64,000 bases of DNA, from contig NZ_NMPZ01000001.1 in NCBI RefSeq assembly GCF_002224675.1, forward strand, positions 186,001 through 250,000, in the 5' to 3' direction. This stretch comes from Segatella copri. GTDB lineage: Bacteria > Bacteroidota > Bacteroidia > Bacteroidales > Bacteroidaceae. Positions 26,899-35,170 of this stretch are shown here, piece by piece (within the stretch, counting starts at the first letter, position 1; each line of letters begins with the position of its first letter). The notes below the pieces were generated by a model. It was not told the DNA's origin, searched no databases, and was given only the letters and a program-made list of their open reading frames with translations. The position numbers and the translations under genes were made by a program.

Positions 26899-27053
26899 GT
26901 TCAGTATTCAGTATTCAGTTTTTTCGCGATAGTTACCCTTTCTATGGTTATAAATTATAAGTAATTATTTTATATTATATATATATATAATATACTATCT
27001 ATACAGAGGGTGGTAACAAGAGCGAAAAAAACTGAATACTGAATACTGAATAC
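26899..27053. mobile_element. MITE-like element with long terminal inverted repeats
   Basis: A stretch of about 155 bases is bounded by near-perfect inverted arms: 26899-26927 (GTTCAGTATTCAGTATTCAG then TTTTTTCGC) and 27022-27053 (GCGAAAAAAA then three ACTGAAT units). The imperfect pairing continues inwards (GTTACC / GGTAAC). The interior (26945-27000) is extremely AT-rich with TA runs. There is no coding potential. Each arm carries a 7-base unit (ATTCAGT) about three times. This stretch lies in the 702-base gene-free region between nifJ and the SLBB gene. Confidence 0.55.
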
Positions 27054-27249
27054 GTTCCCCTATAATCGGGTATTACTTCGTAATATGCTGATTTATATCG
27101 CAAAACATAGTTTTCGATACCGCAAAAACATAGAGATGCGCCCCATAAGAAATAGAGTCCGTTTTTTAACGAAGTTTCAAATCGTAAGTGTTTTGCTGAA
27201 AATCACTCCTTATCACATGCAAAAATTTGGTAGATGCCGAAAATCTTCG

Positions 27250-27257
27250 TACCTTTG
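27250..27257 (+). promoter_or_regulatory. Distal -7 box before the SLBB gene
   Basis: TACCTTTG fits TAnnTTTG; a transcript from here would carry a leader of about 220 bases including the repeat at 27294-27372. Between the MITE-like element and this box (27054-27249) I see nothing recognisable. Confidence 0.6.
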
Positions 27258-27293
27258 CACCAGCAATCGAAGGAACAGCCTATTGTGCCGAAA

Positions 27294-27372
27294 ACCGGTC
27301 ATCTATGAAGACCAGGGCGGGGCTTAAATGATGGCAGACGCCGGTCATCTATGAAGACCCAGAACCGGTCAT
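27294..27372. repeat. Leader direct repeat (2.5 copies)
   Basis: CCGGTCATCTATGAAGACC occurs at 27295-27313 and 27341-27359, and a truncated ACCGGTCAT follows at 27364-27372. The two full copies are 46-47 bases apart. They lie between the two promoter boxes of the SLBB gene. Confidence 0.85.
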
Positions 27373-27415
27373 GGTTATTCCCAGTTATTTTCATTGTATA
27401 TTACTTTTTTTTTCG

Positions 27416-27423
27416 TATCTTTG
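27416..27423 (+). promoter_or_regulatory. Proximal -7 box before the SLBB gene
   Basis: TATCTTTG fits TAnnTTTG and lies 58 bases before the start codon at 27482. A T-rich run precedes it. Confidence 0.65.
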
Positions 27424-27481
27424 CAACAAATTTCGTAAAAATGAGTTATTATATAATAAATAGCTAGTTATAGGATCATAA

Positions 27482-30121
27482 ATGAATAGGAAAATCATGA
27501 AGATGAAGATAAATAAAATGAGGAAACAGTTCATCCTCTTCCTTCTGCTTGTTACGGCAGCAGGTTCAGCCTTCGCACAGACTTCCACCATGACCGATGA
27601 TCAAGTGATGAGTCTGGTAGTGAGAGAGCATGAAAGGGGGTCATCAAATGCCCAGATTGTTACCAAACTGATGCAGCAGGGTGTAGATATCTCTCAGATT
27701 CGACGGGTAAGAGACAAGTATCAGCGCCAGTTGAAGCAAGGTGGGGTTACTGGTACTTCCGCCCAACTGCAAGGGAAGGAAACCTCTCGTCTTCGTACCA
27801 ACAATGGTAAACACCGTGAAGATTATGGTAAGGGAATCAGCGAAGAATCGAAGAACTACAGCAACTATCGCATCACTGCACAGAAGGATGATCAGTATAA
27901 ACATACTTTCGATGAGAATGACGAGGAGTATATGGATTTCCAAAACGAGATGGATGGTATCATCCCAGATACTGCGATGATGATTAAACGTCTCCTTGCT
28001 GAACGGGAAGCGAAAATCAAGAAGGTTTTCGGAAGAGACATCTTCAATAATAAGGAGTTGAGTTTCGAGCCAAATATGAATATTGCCACTCCACAGAACT
28101 ATCGCTTAGGTCCTGGAGATGCGGTTATCATTGACATCTATGGCGCATCCCAGAAAACCATAGAAAGCACCGTTTCTCCTGATGGCGAAGTTACCATCGA
28201 AGGCTTTGGACCTGTATCGGTGGCTGGTTTGACCGTAGCTCAGGCAAATGCCCGACTTCGCAATACACTGGGTAGCAGATACCGTTCGAGCAAGATAAAA
28301 CTCACTGTAGGACAAACCAAGACCATTATGGTCAATGTGATGGGCGAAGTAAAAACTCCAGGCACCTATACCCTATCTGCCTTTGCCACCGTTTTCCACG
28401 CACTCTATATGGCAGGAGGCACCAACGACTTGGGTACATTGCGAAACATCAAGGTTTATCGCCATAACAAACTGGTTACCGTGGTAGATATCTATGATTA
28501 CATTCTCAATGGCAAACTGACCGGCAATGTACGCCTGGCAGATAATGATGTCATCGTTGTGGGAGCCTACGACTGTCTGGTTACGATTACCGGAAAGGTA
28601 AAGCGCCCGATAATTTATGAAATGAAGAAAAACGAGAGCGTGAACTCTCTTCTTAAATATGCTGGCGGATTCACAGGAGATGCTTACAAGAAATCAGTTC
28701 GCATCCATCGCAAGACTGGCAGAGACTATTCAGTATATAACGTAGAGGAATTCGATTTCTCCAGTTTCCATATCGACGACGGCGATTCTGTAAGCGTAGA
28801 TTCCATTCTCCCCCGCTACAGCAACACCGTAGAAATCAAGGGAGCCGTCTTCCGACCAGGTATGTACAATCTAGGAGATCAGATCAACAGTGTCCGCACA
28901 TTGGTAGAACACGCAGAGGGATTGACAGAGGATGCCTTTACGGCACGTGCCGTCATGCATCGAATGAAATCGGACAGATCGCTGGAAGTAATAGCTGTAG
29001 ATATTGCAGGCGTGATGAATGGTACTGTGGCTGACATTCCACTCAGGGAAAATGATGTCCTTTTCATTCCGACAAGACAAGAAAAGATTTCAGAGAGAAC
29101 GCTCACCATCCGCGGAGAAGTACAATATCCGGGAATCTATCAATATGCAGAAAATGAAACGATTGAGGATTTCGTGCTGCAGGCTGGTGGACTGACCGAC
29201 AAGGCTTCAACGATTAATGTTCTGGTAAGCCGAAGAGTAAATGACGCTAAAGCCACAAAACCAGACAGCATTATAGCCAAGACCTACACGCTCGCCCTGA
29301 AAGATGGTTTCGTGGTGGATGGCACACCAGGATTCAAGCTGATGCCTTTCGATGAAGTGAGCATCCGCAAGAGCCCAGCCTATACGGAACAGCAGAACGT
29401 GATGATTGAAGGTGAAGTGATGTTTGGAGGCACCTATACCCTTGATCGCCGCAATGCCAGATTAAGCGATCTCTTCAAGAAGGCTGGAGGAAGCACAGAC
29501 CAGGCATATATCAAAGGCGCCCGTCTGATGCGTAAGGCAAATGAAGCTGAAAAAACACGCATGGAGGCAGTCCTGAAAATGCAGAGAGAACAACAGCAGA
29601 AAAATCTTCTGCAGTTGGCTGCAAGCAGTAATAATGCCAGTGCCATTACCCAGACTGCAAAAGATGCGCAGAATGCTGATCTGTTGAAGTTCAGCGTTCC
29701 AGAAGAATATCCTGTAGGCATCGACTTAGCCGAAGCGCTCAAGCATCCGGGCAGTGATGCAGATATGATTTTGCGTGAGGGTGACAGGCTGATTGTTCCA
29801 CAATACAATGGAACCGTGAAAATCAACGGTTCTGTGATGTACGCCAATACGGTAGCCTATGAAAAGGGCAAGAGCATTGCCAGCTACATAGATGAGGCGG
29901 GTGGATTTGCATCTGATGCCAACAAGAGCAAGGCTTATATTATCTATATGAATGGTAAGGTGGCTAAGGTTGGGCATGGAGCCAAGGCTCAACCTGGTTG
30001 CGAGATTGTTGTTCCATCCAAGATGAAACGCAAGATGACAGTGGCTGAAACCATGAGCATGGGCAGTAGTCTTTCCAGCATCGCTGCCATGATTGCAACA
30101 ATTGCCAATCTCAGCAAATAA
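27482..30121 (+). CDS. Large SLBB-domain polysaccharide export protein (Wza-like)
   Basis: 879 residues. The signal peptide has a long basic n-region and a core ending SAFAQ (about residue 36); a shorter start at the internal Met codons (27497 onwards) is also possible. A polysaccharide-export (PES) domain begins YRLGPGDAVIIDIYGASQKT at about residue 207, with SPDGEVTIEGFGPVSVAGLT. Several SLBB beta-grasp repeats follow (MVNVMGEVKTPGTYTLS near 282, and similar around 360, 450, 540, 645, 780). The C-terminus is a hydrophobic Ser/Ala-rich helix (from about 858), possibly a membrane anchor. Family role: outer-membrane/periplasmic conduit for capsule or exopolysaccharide. No tyrosine kinase or glycosyltransferase is adjacent, so it is an orphan copy apart from the cluster at 1-6.3 kb. 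Confidence 0.88.
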   Translation: MNRKIMKMKINKMRKQFILFLLLVTAAGSAFAQTSTMTDDQVMSLVVREHERGSSNAQIVTKLMQQGVDISQIRRVRDKYQRQLKQGGVTGTSAQLQGKETSRLRTNNGKHREDYGKGISEESKNYSNYRITAQKDDQYKHTFDENDEEYMDFQNEMDGIIPDTAMMIKRLLAEREAKIKKVFGRDIFNNKELSFEPNMNIATPQNYRLGPGDAVIIDIYGASQKTIESTVSPDGEVTIEGFGPVSVAGLTVAQANARLRNTLGSRYRSSKIKLTVGQTKTIMVNVMGEVKTPGTYTLSAFATVFHALYMAGGTNDLGTLRNIKVYRHNKLVTVVDIYDYILNGKLTGNVRLADNDVIVVGAYDCLVTITGKVKRPIIYEMKKNESVNSLLKYAGGFTGDAYKKSVRIHRKTGRDYSVYNVEEFDFSSFHIDDGDSVSVDSILPRYSNTVEIKGAVFRPGMYNLGDQINSVRTLVEHAEGLTEDAFTARAVMHRMKSDRSLEVIAVDIAGVMNGTVADIPLRENDVLFIPTRQEKISERTLTIRGEVQYPGIYQYAENETIEDFVLQAGGLTDKASTINVLVSRRVNDAKATKPDSIIAKTYTLALKDGFVVDGTPGFKLMPFDEVSIRKSPAYTEQQNVMIEGEVMFGGTYTLDRRNARLSDLFKKAGGSTDQAYIKGARLMRKANEAEKTRMEAVLKMQREQQQKNLLQLAASSNNASAITQTAKDAQNADLLKFSVPEEYPVGIDLAEALKHPGSDADMILREGDRLIVPQYNGTVKINGSVMYANTVAYEKGKSIASYIDEAGGFASDANKSKAYIIYMNGKVAKVGHGAKAQPGCEIVVPSKMKRKMTVAETMSMGSSLSSIAAMIATIANLSK

Positions 30122-30144
30122 TGATAATGAAAATCCAAAGAACA

Positions 30145-30181
30145 AAAAAGCAGGTAACGATCTTCCGTTACCTGCTTTTTT
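30145..30181. terminator. Terminator after the SLBB gene (bidirectional)
   Basis: A 15-bp perfect stem (AAAAAGCAGGTAACG, 30145-30159, with its complement at 30166-30180) is flanked by A- and T-runs, so it can act on both convergent transcripts. Confidence 0.92.
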
Positions 30182-30231
30182 CTTATACTTTTTATACTTT
30201 TTCCTTGTTCTTTGATTATTATATGGACATT

Positions 30232-31815
30232 TTATTGTTGCTTCAGATACTCTGCACACATTTCTGCACATCTTTCGCCATCCACACCTGCTGAAACAAT
30301 GCCACCTGCATATCCGGCACCCTCACCACATGGGAAGAGACCTTGGATACGGACATGCATCAAGGTTTCTCTGTCACGTACGATGCGGACTGGTGAAGAG
30401 GTGCGGGTCTCCATCGCAATCAGAGTTGCCTCATTGGTGAGAAAACCATGCGCATTCTTTCCAAAAGTCTTAAAGCCTTCCTGCAGGCGCTTGGAAACAA
30501 AAGATGGCATCCAGAAATGAAGCGGACTGCTGATCAAACCAGGAGCATAACTGCTTTTTGGCAAATCATAGCTCAAACGGTTGTTTACAAAATCAGCCAT
30601 ACGCTGAGCCGGAGCAGTCTGCTTCATATTCGCCTGCTGCCAGCACTGCTTCTCTACCCTTTCCTGGAAATGCATCATAGCCAGAGGATCCTTCAATTCC
30701 TCTTCCGACTGTACAACATCTTCAGGATGTGTCTCTACCACCATACCGGAATTACTCCAGGCAGTACCACGGTTGCTAGGACTCATACCATTCACCACCA
30801 GCTGCTCCGGACCAGTAGCTGCAGGAATCACAAAACCGCCAGGGCACATACAGAAACTATATACACCATGACCATCTACCTGAGTTACAAAACTATACTC
30901 GGCTGCAGGAAGATACTTTCCTCTGCCGTTCCTGTTGTGGTACTGTATCTGGTCAATGAGCTGGGAAGGATGCTCCAGTCGAACACCGACGGCAATACCC
31001 TTGGCTTCGATTTCAATCTTCGAAGAAGCCAGATAGCGATAGACATCCCGGGCACTATGACCTGTTGCAAGAATCACCGGTCCACGATAATTCTCCTCTG
31101 CACCTGTTGCCAGGTTAACAGCTTCAACCCCAATCACACGGTCACCTTCCAGGATAAAACGAGTCATCTTGGTCTGAAAATGCACCTCACCGCCACTATT
31201 GATAATCGTATTGCGCATATTCTCTATCACGCGAGGCAACTTATCTGTACCGATATGAGGATGGGCATCTGCAAGGATGTTCGTATTGGCACCATGCTGG
31301 CAGAAAACATTCAGAATCTTATCCACGCTACCACGCTTCTTGCTTCGGGTATAAAGCTTGCCGTCGCTATACGCTCCTGCACCACCTTCACCAAAGCAAT
31401 AGTTACTCTCACTATCCACCTTCTGAGTCTTGGTGATGTTGGAAAGGTCCTTTTTACGCTCACGCACGTCCTTGCCGCGCTCCAGGACAACAGGGCGATA
31501 TCCCAGCTCTATCAAACGTAAGGAAGCAAAGAGACCGCCGGGGCCCTCTCCTACCACAATGACTCTCGGACGCGAACTTACATCAGGATATTCCGTATGG
31601 ACATACTGATCATCCTGAGGCATTTCATTGATATAGGCACGTACCTTCAGATTCACGAAAATGGTACGTTGGCGGGCATCAATACTGCGTTTCAGTACAC
31701 GCACCTTATTCAAGGTTCTTGCATCCAATCCTTTTTCTTTAGCCAGATAGCGCTTGATACCCTCTTCATTGGCTGCCTGCTCTGGCAGAATTCTAATCTG
31801 ATATTCCTGAATCAT
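30232..31815 (-). CDS. FAD-dependent oxidoreductase, COG2509-like
   Basis: 527 residues. The N-terminal 80 residues are an unusual lead-in domain (MIQEYQIRILPEQAANEEGI) before the FAD-binding motif VIVVGEGPGGLFASLRLIELGYRPVVLERG at about residues 89-118. A second glycine-rich ATGHSARDVY (about 252) and a C-terminal FAD segment GLFPCGEGAGYAGGIVSAGVDG (about 491-512) match the 'uncharacterised FAD-dependent dehydrogenase' family. Substrate unknown; such proteins are presumed to reduce or oxidise in the cytoplasm. It starts 38 bases after the phosphoesterase gene, and the spacer carries a 12-2-12 repeat described separately. Confidence 0.85.
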   Translation of the reverse strand: MIQEYQIRILPEQAANEEGIKRYLAKEKGLDARTLNKVRVLKRSIDARQRTIFVNLKVRAYINEMPQDDQYVHTEYPDVSSRPRVIVVGEGPGGLFASLRLIELGYRPVVLERGKDVRERKKDLSNITKTQKVDSESNYCFGEGGAGAYSDGKLYTRSKKRGSVDKILNVFCQHGANTNILADAHPHIGTDKLPRVIENMRNTIINSGGEVHFQTKMTRFILEGDRVIGVEAVNLATGAEENYRGPVILATGHSARDVYRYLASSKIEIEAKGIAVGVRLEHPSQLIDQIQYHNRNGRGKYLPAAEYSFVTQVDGHGVYSFCMCPGGFVIPAATGPEQLVVNGMSPSNRGTAWSNSGMVVETHPEDVVQSEEELKDPLAMMHFQERVEKQCWQQANMKQTAPAQRMADFVNNRLSYDLPKSSYAPGLISSPLHFWMPSFVSKRLQEGFKTFGKNAHGFLTNEATLIAMETRTSSPVRIVRDRETLMHVRIQGLFPCGEGAGYAGGIVSAGVDGERCAEMCAEYLKQQ

Positions 31816-31824
31816 AGTTTTAAT

Positions 31825-31850
31825 TTTGAACTTTGATATTTGAACTTTGA
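31825..31850 (-). repeat. 12-2-12 repeat just upstream of the FAD oxidoreductase start
   Basis: In gene sense the 12-mer TCAAAGTTCAAA occurs twice with a 2-base spacer, ending 9 bases before the ATG. The same arrangement lies before thrC (36467-36492). Confidence 0.85.
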
Positions 31851-31853
31851 TTT

Positions 31854-32399
31854 CTAAAGTGTCATTGTTGCCAACACATCAAATGTATCCAATTGATACA
31901 TTGTAAATTTACCATTCTCTAAAGTAGCAAACGTTGGCACATTACCACCCTTAGGGAAGGTGATGCTACCCGTGTTGACAATAGCTTTTCCTTCGTCATT
32001 GTGAGACAGTTCCCAAAGATGCGAATGGCCATAAATCATTGCATCGTAAGGACCCTTTGGCATATTATCCTTATTGTAAATATGTCCATGGGTCAAGAGA
32101 TAGCGCTTACCATTATCTACCAGCAGCGCATAGGTTTCCATAATTGGGAAGTCGAGGAGCATCTGATCTACTTCTGCATCACAGTTGCCTCTGACAGCAA
32201 CTATCTTGTCAGCCAGGGCATTCAGTCGTTCCACAATCCCTTTAGGATCAATACCTTCTGGGATTCTATTACGCGGACCATAGTTGATGATGTCACCCAT
32301 GATACACATCATATCACACTTTTCCTTCTCAAAGAAATCGAGAACTTTTTCCAAGGCTGGCAAGCAGCCGTGAATATCTGAGAATAATAAATACTTCAT
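31854..32399 (-). CDS. yfcE: YfcE-type metallophosphoesterase
   Basis: 181 residues. The dinuclear-metal motifs follow the family order: DIHG (SDIHGCLPALE, residues 7-17), GD (CIMGDIINYGPRN near 33-45), GNCD (VRGNCDAEVD near 75-84), GH (LTHGHIYN near 104-111) and GHSH (YGHSHLWEL near 126-134). The length fits the short YfcE/MJ0936 group of phosphodiesterases. The substrate is not known; the family hydrolyses phosphodiesters in vitro. It heads a two-gene minus-strand operon with the FAD oxidoreductase. Confidence 0.9.
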   Translation of the reverse strand: MKYLLFSDIHGCLPALEKVLDFFEKEKCDMMCIMGDIINYGPRNRIPEGIDPKGIVERLNALADKIVAVRGNCDAEVDQMLLDFPIMETYALLVDNGKRYLLTHGHIYNKDNMPKGPYDAMIYGHSHLWELSHNDEGKAIVNTGSITFPKGGNVPTFATLENGKFTMYQLDTFDVLATMTL

Positions 32400-32440
32400 T
32401 GTGCTTATCTATATCTGTTTCTGTTTCAATTTAACATCCG

Positions 32441-32448
32441 CAAAAGTA
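32441..32448 (-). promoter_or_regulatory. Promoter of the yfcE operon
   Basis: TACTTTTG on the minus strand, with TTTG about 20 bases upstream as the -33 element; spacing fits the Bacteroidota consensus. The start is 42 bases downstream. Confidence 0.75.
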
Positions 32449-32591
32449 CGCAAATTATCCGAAACCTCCAAACTTTTCGAGAAGATTTAACGCTTTTATC
32501 ATATATAATAATGTATAGAAAGTATTTTAAGCTATAAAAAACTACAAAAGAATGAAAAATACCTGCAAAATGCCACTTTTTCTTAGTTTTC

Positions 32592-32623
32592 TTTGGCAGT
32601 TTGCTATATATTTAGTACTTTTG
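32592..32623 (+). promoter_or_regulatory. Promoter of the thr operon
   Basis: -33 TTTG (32592-32595) and -7 TACTTTTG (32616-32623) are 20 bases apart. The leader of about 70 bases to thrA contains a C-rich/G-rich stretch (GGCCCCGG ... CGGGG, 32642-32660) that could fold, but it shows neither Thr/Ile codon runs nor a T-run. Confidence 0.7.
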
Positions 32624-32695
32624 CCCACAAGTTCTGCTTCGGCCCCGGTCGTTTCGGGGGGAGCATTACAATACCAACGCAAAATTCAATAACGT

Positions 32696-35137
32696 ATGAA
32701 AGTATTAAAATTCGGCGGAACATCAGTTGGTTCCGTAAAAAGCATCCTCAGCTTGAAACGTATCGTTGAAAATGAGGCAAAGAAACAGAGTGTAGTGGTT
32801 GTCGTGAGCGCACTTGGCGGTATCACTGACAAACTCTTACAAACCTCTCAGCTTGCCCTCAAGGGTGATGAATCATGGAGAGTCGAATTCGATGCCATGG
32901 TTGATCGCCACCATAAGATGATAGATACCATCATCACCGACACAGCGGATAGAGAAAATCTTTTTAAATCAGTTGATGCCCTCTTCGAACAGTTGAAGAG
33001 CATCTACTTCGGTGTGTATCTGATTCACGACCTCAGCGAGAAGACCCAGGATGCTATCGTGAGCTATGGAGAAAGACTCAGCTCGAAGATTGTTGCCACA
33101 CTGATTCGTGGTGCCAAGTGGTTTGATTCACGTAACTTCATCAAGACAGCTCGCCTCAATGGCAAGGGGAAACATACCCTCGACAGCGAGTTGACTAACA
33201 AATTGGTGAAGGATGCCTTCGCTGACCTGCCTCGCATTTCTCTCGTTCCGGGTTTCATCAGCCGTGACAAAGATACAGATCGTACCACAAACCTCGGTCG
33301 TGGTGGTAGTGACTATACGGCAGCTATCATTGCAGCAGCATTGAATGCGGAAGTCCTTGAAATCTGGACTGACGTAGATGGATTCATGACAGCCGATCCA
33401 CGTGTCATCAAATCAGCTTATACGATCAACGAACTGAGTTATATTGAGGCTATGGAGCTTTGCAACTTCGGAGCAAAGGTTATCTACCCTCCAACCATCT
33501 ACCCGGTTTGTGTCAACAATATCCCAATCAAGGTAAAGAATACCTTCAATCCAGATGCTCCTGGTACCATTATCAAGAATAAGATAGATAGTGACCAGAA
33601 ACCTATCAAGGGTATCTCTTCTATCAATGGTACTGCGCTCATCACTGTAACCGGTCTTTCCATGGTGGGTGTCATCGGTGTAAACCGCCGTATCTTTACT
33701 GCTCTGGCTAACGAGGGTATCTCTGTATTCATGGTTTCACAGGCTTCTTCAGAGAACTCTACATCTATCGGTGTACGAGAGCAGGATGTAGATGAAGCAA
33801 TCAACGTATTGAACCGCGAATTCCACAATGAGATTGCAGATGGAGCCATGTATCCTATGCATGCAGAAACCGGACTTGCTACCATTGCCATCGTGGGTGA
33901 GAACATGAAGCATGCTGCAGGTATTGCCGGTAAACTCTTCGGTACACTGGGTAGAAGCGGTATTTCTGTCATTGCATGTGCTCAGGGTGCTTCTGAGACC
34001 AACATCTCTTTTGTTGTCAAGAGCGATTACTTGAGAAAGTCACTCAACGTATTGCACGACAGTTTCTTCCTTTCAGAATATAAGGTTCTCAACCTCTTTA
34101 TCTGTGGTGTAGGTACCGTAGGCGGAAAATTGATTGAACAGATCAAAAAGCAGTCGGCAGACTTGATGGAACGCAGCAAGTTGAAGTTGAATGTTGTGGG
34201 TATTGCTTCTTCCAAGAACGCCATCTTCAATCGTGAGGGACTCGACCTGGAGAACTATCAGGCAGAACTGAAGAATTCCTTGCCTAGTACACCGGAACTC
34301 CTTCGCGATACCATCCTCGCCATGAATATCTTTAATAGCGTATTCGTAGATTGTACAGCAAGCAAGGATGTTGCAGCCTTATACCAGAGTCTTCTGGAGC
34401 ATAACGTAAGTGTGATTGCAGCCAACAAGATAGCAGCTTCAAGCGAATATGAGAACTACGAGAAGTTGAAGAAGACTGCCATTCAGCGTGGTGTATTCTT
34501 CCGCTTCGAAACGAATGTGGGTGCAGGTCTTCCTATCATCGGAACCATCAACGACCTTCGAAATTCCGGAGATAAAATCCTTAAGATAGAGGCGGTTCTC
34601 TCAGGAACGCTCAACTTTATCTTTAATGCCATTTCAAGTGTTGTTCCATTCTCTGAGACTGTGAAACTGGCAAAGGAGAAGGGTTACAGTGAGCCAGATC
34701 CACGTATCGACCTCAGTGGCATGGATGTCATCAGAAAGCTTGTCATCCTCTCCCGTGAGGCTGGATATCGTGTAGAACAGGAAGATGTAGAAAAGAATCT
34801 TTTTGTACCTAACTCTTTCTTCAAGGGTAGCATTGATGACTTCTGGAAGAAACTGCCACAGCTCGATGCCGACTTTGAGGCTAAGCGCAAGACTCTGGAT
34901 ATGGAGCACAAACGCTGGCGCTTCGTTGCCACCCTTGACAAGGGAAAGACCAGTGTAGGTCTGCAGGCTGTAGGTCCTGAGCACCCATTCTACAATCTGG
35001 AAGGTTCCAACAATATCGTATTGCTCACCACAGAGCGCTACAAGGAATACCCTATGATGATTCAGGGATATGGTGCCGGTGCCAGCGTAACAGCAGCCGG
35101 TGTCTTTGCCAACATCATGAGTATTGCCAACGTTTAA
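32696..35137 (+). CDS. thrA: Bifunctional aspartokinase / homoserine dehydrogenase
   Basis: 813 residues, the normal size of ThrA. The aspartokinase start KVLKFGGTSVGSVKS (residues 2-16) has the KFGGTS motif. Regulatory ACT domains lie at about 310-455 (VTGLSMVGVIGVNRRIFTALANEGISVFMVSQASSE, then TIAIVGENMKHAAGIAGKLF). The dehydrogenase half starts about 463 (LFICGVGTVGGKLIEQIK, NAD(P)-binding GxGxxG) and ends with the GLPIIGTINDLRNSGDKI and SGTLNFIF segments, which carry substrate residues. It catalyses the first and third steps from aspartate to threonine. It leads an operon with the ApgM-like, thrC and hydroxyacid dehydrogenase genes. Confidence 0.96.
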   Translation: MKVLKFGGTSVGSVKSILSLKRIVENEAKKQSVVVVVSALGGITDKLLQTSQLALKGDESWRVEFDAMVDRHHKMIDTIITDTADRENLFKSVDALFEQLKSIYFGVYLIHDLSEKTQDAIVSYGERLSSKIVATLIRGAKWFDSRNFIKTARLNGKGKHTLDSELTNKLVKDAFADLPRISLVPGFISRDKDTDRTTNLGRGGSDYTAAIIAAALNAEVLEIWTDVDGFMTADPRVIKSAYTINELSYIEAMELCNFGAKVIYPPTIYPVCVNNIPIKVKNTFNPDAPGTIIKNKIDSDQKPIKGISSINGTALITVTGLSMVGVIGVNRRIFTALANEGISVFMVSQASSENSTSIGVREQDVDEAINVLNREFHNEIADGAMYPMHAETGLATIAIVGENMKHAAGIAGKLFGTLGRSGISVIACAQGASETNISFVVKSDYLRKSLNVLHDSFFLSEYKVLNLFICGVGTVGGKLIEQIKKQSADLMERSKLKLNVVGIASSKNAIFNREGLDLENYQAELKNSLPSTPELLRDTILAMNIFNSVFVDCTASKDVAALYQSLLEHNVSVIAANKIAASSEYENYEKLKKTAIQRGVFFRFETNVGAGLPIIGTINDLRNSGDKILKIEAVLSGTLNFIFNAISSVVPFSETVKLAKEKGYSEPDPRIDLSGMDVIRKLVILSREAGYRVEQEDVEKNLFVPNSFFKGSIDDFWKKLPQLDADFEAKRKTLDMEHKRWRFVATLDKGKTSVGLQAVGPEHPFYNLEGSNNIVLLTTERYKEYPMMIQGYGAGASVTAAGVFANIMSIANV

Positions 35138-35170
35138 TTTCACCGTATCAATCAATAAAGGATAACAATT

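Noticed and set aside
32640..32690. Threonine attenuator before thrA
   Set aside because: There is GC pairing but no leader peptide with Thr/Ile runs and no T-run.
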